This document shows positions 62,752 to 64,000 of a stretch of DNA of 64,000 nucleotides, in pieces (the first letter of the stretch is position 1; every line of letters begins with the position of its first letter). The DNA is from Trueperella pyogenes (lineage in GTDB: Bacteria; Actinomycetota; Actinomycetes; Actinomycetales; Actinomycetaceae), in contig NZ_UHHW01000002.1 of assembly GCF_900460345.1 (NCBI RefSeq), positions 496,001 through 560,000 on the forward strand. Direction: 5' to 3'. Position numbers and translations under genes: made by a program. A model generated the notes under the pieces. It did not search any database. It was given only the letters and a program-made list of their open reading frames with translations, and was not told the origin of the DNA.

Positions 62752-63522
62752 TTACCGGCCGACCATCGCCCACGCGCGCACACCACCAGCCATGCCAGCC
62801 ATGTTAGCCACCCAGGTCACCTCGGGCATGCGCGCCCGTACCGAATCGGTCACCCGGCTCGCGTTACCGCCACCGATGTATAGGGTGTCCCAGCGAAAAA
62901 CCGGCCACAGCGTTTCGATGGCTTTCAACACGCGGCGCGACCATGCGGCGTCGCCGAGCCGGACGCGCTCGTGCTCGCCAAGGATGTCGTCGTAGGTCAG
63001 CCCCCAGCGCACAGTTGCATGAGAAATCTCCAGGTGGGGCGCGAGCAGGCCGTTGTCAAGGAAAGCTGATCCCAGTCCGGTGCCCAGGGTGAGGACGAGC
63101 TCAAGGCCCTTGCCGGTCGCAATATCGGCGGCGGCGACTTCGGCGTCGTTAAGGACGAGGGCGGGCACGCCGAACCGAGCCTCGAGCGCGCCTTGCATAT
63201 CTTGCCCAGTCCACGCGTGCTCTAAGTTGGGCAGCACGCGGGTGTGGGGGCCAGCACGGCGAATATAATGCGGGGTGTAGACGACCACGCCGTGGCGAAT
63301 CATGCCCGGCATACCGAGGGTGGTGCGGTCGATATGGGGGGATCCCATCTCGGTGAGTTGGTGCTCGATTACCTTCAGGAGATCTTCGGGGGAAAACGGG
63401 TAGGGCACCTGCGTGCGGACGACGTCGCTGCATTGGGATCCGCTCGCGTCCAGAATGCAGGACTTAATGCCGCCGCCGCCGCAATCGACGGCCAAGGTGA
63501 TGGGATTCGGGGTCGCGTCCAT
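62752..63522 (-). CDS. ROK/polyphosphate-glucokinase-like sugar kinase
   Basis: A 256-aa ASKHA-fold kinase. It has the phosphate-1 motif ITLAVDCGGGGIKSCILD near the N-terminus, GTLGTGLGS-like VLTLGTGLGSAFLDNG (about 130-145) and the adenosine motif YIGGGNASRVTDSV. The pattern is close to polyphosphate/ATP glucokinase (PpgK) of actinobacteria, but the sequence is short and lacks an obvious polyphosphate motif, so the phosphoryl donor is uncertain. Start ATG 63522 gives MDATPNPITLAVD. Upstream and separate from the ABC operon, divergent from truA. Confidence 0.75.
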   Translation of the reverse strand: MDATPNPITLAVDCGGGGIKSCILDASGSQCSDVVRTQVPYPFSPEDLLKVIEHQLTEMGSPHIDRTTLGMPGMIRHGVVVYTPHYIRRAGPHTRVLPNLEHAWTGQDMQGALEARFGVPALVLNDAEVAAADIATGKGLELVLTLGTGLGSAFLDNGLLAPHLEISHATVRWGLTYDDILGEHERVRLGDAAWSRRVLKAIETLWPVFRWDTLYIGGGNASRVTDSVRARMPEVTWVANMAGMAGGVRAWAMVGR

Positions 63523-63595
63523 GCTTAGACGGTAGCGCAAAAGTTAGGACATTCAGTAATTTTTGTGGGTCGGTTTCGCCTCGTAGTCTAGAGGT

Positions 63596-64000
63596 ATGCG
63601 GATACGTATCGATCTGTCCTACGACGGCACCGGATTTCACGGCTGGGCTGTCCAACCTGGCCTGCGTACAGTGCAGGGCGAACTTGAGGCGGCGCTGGCG
63701 ACGATCCTGCGCACGCCCGTAGTGCTCACGGTGGCTGGCCGCACCGACGCCGGCGTTCACGCGGCCGGTCAGTGCGCCCACTTCGACGTCGATGAAGCGG
63801 CATGGCAGCGGCTGCCTGGGCGCTCGAGCCGTACGCCGAGTGAGTCCTTGGTGCGCAAGATCAACGCCATCACTTCGCGCGCGGCGCAGGGGCCAACCGG
63901 ATACACGGATGTGGTGGTGCGCAGCGCCGAGGTGGTGCCGGACGCATTTGACGCGCGATTCTCCGCGCTGTGGCGCAGGTATTCATATCGCATTGCCGAC
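63596..64000 (+). CDS. truA: tRNA pseudouridine synthase A (partial, 5' end)
   Basis: The first 135 codons; the gene runs off the right edge. MRIRIDLSYDGTGFHGWAVQ is the TruA opening, GRTDAGVHAAGQCAHF carries the catalytic Asp, and FDARFSALWRRYSYRI is the next conserved block. TruA makes pseudouridine at tRNA positions 38-40. In many actinobacteria truA follows rplQ directly; here a 5-kb block separates them. Confidence 0.94.
   Translation, partial: MRIRIDLSYDGTGFHGWAVQPGLRTVQGELEAALATILRTPVVLTVAGRTDAGVHAAGQCAHFDVDEAAWQRLPGRSSRTPSESLVRKINAITSRAAQGPTGYTDVVVRSAEVVPDAFDARFSALWRRYSYRIAD

Overview
The window is a contiguous piece of a high-G+C actinobacterial chromosome. The gene order is typical of Actinobacteria: mtrA-mtrB-lpqB, fprA, tRNA-Thr/tRNA-Met/rpmG, murB, add, aspC, tRNA-Trp/secE/nusG/rplK/rplA, rplJL, rpoBC, rpsL-rpsG-fusA-tuf, and the S10, spc and alpha ribosomal operons in one run with no rpsD before rpoA. 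GTP-type PEP carboxykinase, FprA, the TipA-like MerR protein and the polyphosphate-glucokinase-like protein fit this. The modest G+C and gene set suggest Actinomycetaceae (Trueperella/Arcanobacterium/Schaalia-like), but that level is an inference.

Layout. 1-6.1 kb: a leftward membrane-protein operon (DUF4350-like, DUF4129, 381-aa membrane protein) faces the rightward mtrA-mtrB-lpqB envelope-sensing operon. 6.1-9.2 kb: comF-like gene, long hpf, fprA. 9.2-10.6 kb: yajQ (leftward), then tRNA-Tyr, tRNA-Thr, tRNA-Met and rpmG. 10.6-18.3 kb: femX-like and murB (cell wall), a leftward operon of add and two alpha/beta hydrolases, an APH-like kinase and aspC. 18.5-24.5 kb: tRNA-Trp, secE, nusG, rplK, rplA, an accessory secreted-protein/membrane-protein pair, udk, an L10 leader, rplJ and rplL. 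24.5-32.4 kb: rpoB and rpoC. 32.4-34.4 kb: mobile-element remnants and an amino-acid permease. 34.9-41.9 kb: rpsL, rpsG, fusA, tuf, then pckG behind twin palindromic operators and a HAD hydrolase. 42.3-51.8 kb: S10 and spc ribosomal genes from rpsJ to rplO. 51.8-52.6 kb: a repeat-filled gap. 52.6-58.5 kb: secY, adk, map, infA, rpmJ, rpsM, rpsK, rpoA, rplQ. 58.5-63.5 kb: a duplicated yajQ tail, then a leftward accessory block (TipA-like regulator, polar amino-acid ABC transporter, glucokinase-like gene). The window ends inside truA.

Most of the block supplies the transcription and translation machinery and its secretion and maturation partners (SecE, SecY, methionine aminopeptidase, adenylate kinase). 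The most unusual features are non-coding. A 341-bp inverted duplication (9179-9519 and 58510-58850) carries two hairpins and brackets about 49 kb of essential genes. A dispersed hairpin repeat family occurs at about 10.6, 32.5 and 52.1 kb. A 148-bp MITE-like remnant lies at 32.7 kb. Two matching palindromes 22 bp apart precede pckG. The least explained genes are the secreted cysteine-rich protein and four-helix membrane protein between rplA and udk. No rRNA genes, CRISPR arrays, intact transposases or prophage genes were seen.
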